Positions 34,021 to 34,375 of a stretch of DNA of 34,375 nt are shown in pieces. Under the pieces are notes generated by a model that was given only the letters and a program-made list of their open reading frames with translations, had not been told where the DNA came from and made no database searches. Made by a program: the position numbers and the translations under genes. Each line of letters opens with the position of its first letter. The first letter of the stretch is position 1. Origin of the DNA: Syntrophales bacterium (lineage in GTDB: Bacteria > Desulfobacterota > Syntrophia > Syntrophales > UBA4778); the NCBI GenBank assembly GCA_028712885.1, contig JAQTPK010000013.1:23336-57710 (forward strand), given 5' to 3'.

Positions 34021-34375
34021 TCTTCGCTGTAGATTTCCTGGGTAGACTCTATGGAATGCTCGATAATTTTCAATATTTCGCGAAGATCCGATTCCGAAAG
34101 CGCCAGTTTTTCGAAAGCCGACTGGCTGACCGGATAGACAAACGAGTCCCCGGGGAATCCGATTCCCCTTGCCCTGATCAGGACGTCGGAAACGTGGACG
34201 ATCGCCGTCTCGACCGGCACGATGCGTGAGTTTTCCGGTTTGTGATGGTTTTCAATGATCTCCACCAGGGATTTCGGGAAATGCCACTTTTCCGCCAGCC
34301 AGCTTCCCACCCGCGCGTGAGACTCCGGAAACGTCAGCACTTCCGCCTCTGCGATGCTGATCCCTTTTTCGGCCG
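34017..34375 (-). CDS. HDOD/HD-type signalling protein, partial (N terminus beyond window)
   Basis: Only the last 118 codons are present; the frame is open to the window edge. The visible part has EVLTFPESHARVGSWLAEKWHFP and IIENHHKP, then IVHVSDVLIRARGIG. These are the histidine motifs of HDOD or HD-related domains found in bacterial signalling proteins. It is translationally coupled to the GGDEF gene (ATGA overlap), which suggests a joint role in cyclic di-GMP signalling. Confidence 0.8.
   Translation of the reverse strand, partial: AEKGISIAEAEVLTFPESHARVGSWLAEKWHFPKSLVEIIENHHKPENSRIVPVETAIVHVSDVLIRARGIGFPGDSFVYPVSQSAFEKLALSESDLREILKIIEHSIESTQEIYSEE

Overview
The window is a GC-rich chromosomal segment made almost entirely of housekeeping genes. 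It most resembles a member of the Desulfobacterota (former Deltaproteobacteria), possibly near the Syntrophales. That placement is inference: it rests on the gene orders cinA-thpR-recA-recX-alaS, rpsF-rpsR-DUF2232-rplI-dnaB and DUF1844-ispE-prs-rplY-pth, on a DacZ-like diadenylate cyclase beside clpB, and on word-like intergenic repeats of a type I associate with that group. No phage, insertion sequence, CRISPR array or complete RNA gene was found.

Left part, plus strand (1-6780): cinA, thpR, recA, recX and alaS are closely packed and end at a strong terminator. AlaRS carries an extra lysine/alanine-rich tail of about 172 residues that looks like bacterial histone H1. The accessory stretch 6800-14040 follows: a small cysteine-rich secreted protein, a GNAT acetyltransferase broken by one stop codon, an atypical NCS2 permease, an alpha/beta hydrolase, a NUDIX hydrolase, a metallo-beta-lactamase-fold hydrolase, a decayed carbohydrate-binding (CBM9-like) fragment, a membrane-anchored coiled-coil protein and two more GNAT genes.

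Middle, minus strand (14168-24755): a shortened membrane protein that looks like an inactive proton pyrophosphatase, then (going upstream) pth, rplY, prs, ispE, a DUF1844 gene, a lytic transglycosylase, htpX, clpB and a diadenylate cyclase. A fragment resembling the 3' end of tRNA-Gln lies between ispE and prs. Divergent from the cyclase is rpoH, whose near-consensus promoter sits so close to the ATG that its mRNA should be leaderless or nearly so. HtpX, ClpB and RpoH form a local proteostasis group, with a second-messenger synthase in the same cluster.

Right part, minus strand (25989-34375): a small orphan ORF with a tRNA-like T-arm upstream, the dnaB-rplI-DUF2232-rpsR-rpsF ribosomal/replication operon, an RmlD-like nucleotide-sugar reductase, a PAS-PAS-GGDEF diguanylate cyclase, a degenerate-receiver GGDEF protein and the end of an HDOD-type gene cut by the window edge.

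The most unusual features are (1) the pyrophosphatase-like protein without catalytic motifs, (2) the AlaRS tail, (3) several unrelated families of degenerate repeats in the intergenic gaps, usually present as a forward block followed by its reverse complement, and (4) the leaderless rpoH facing the cyclase-clpB pair.
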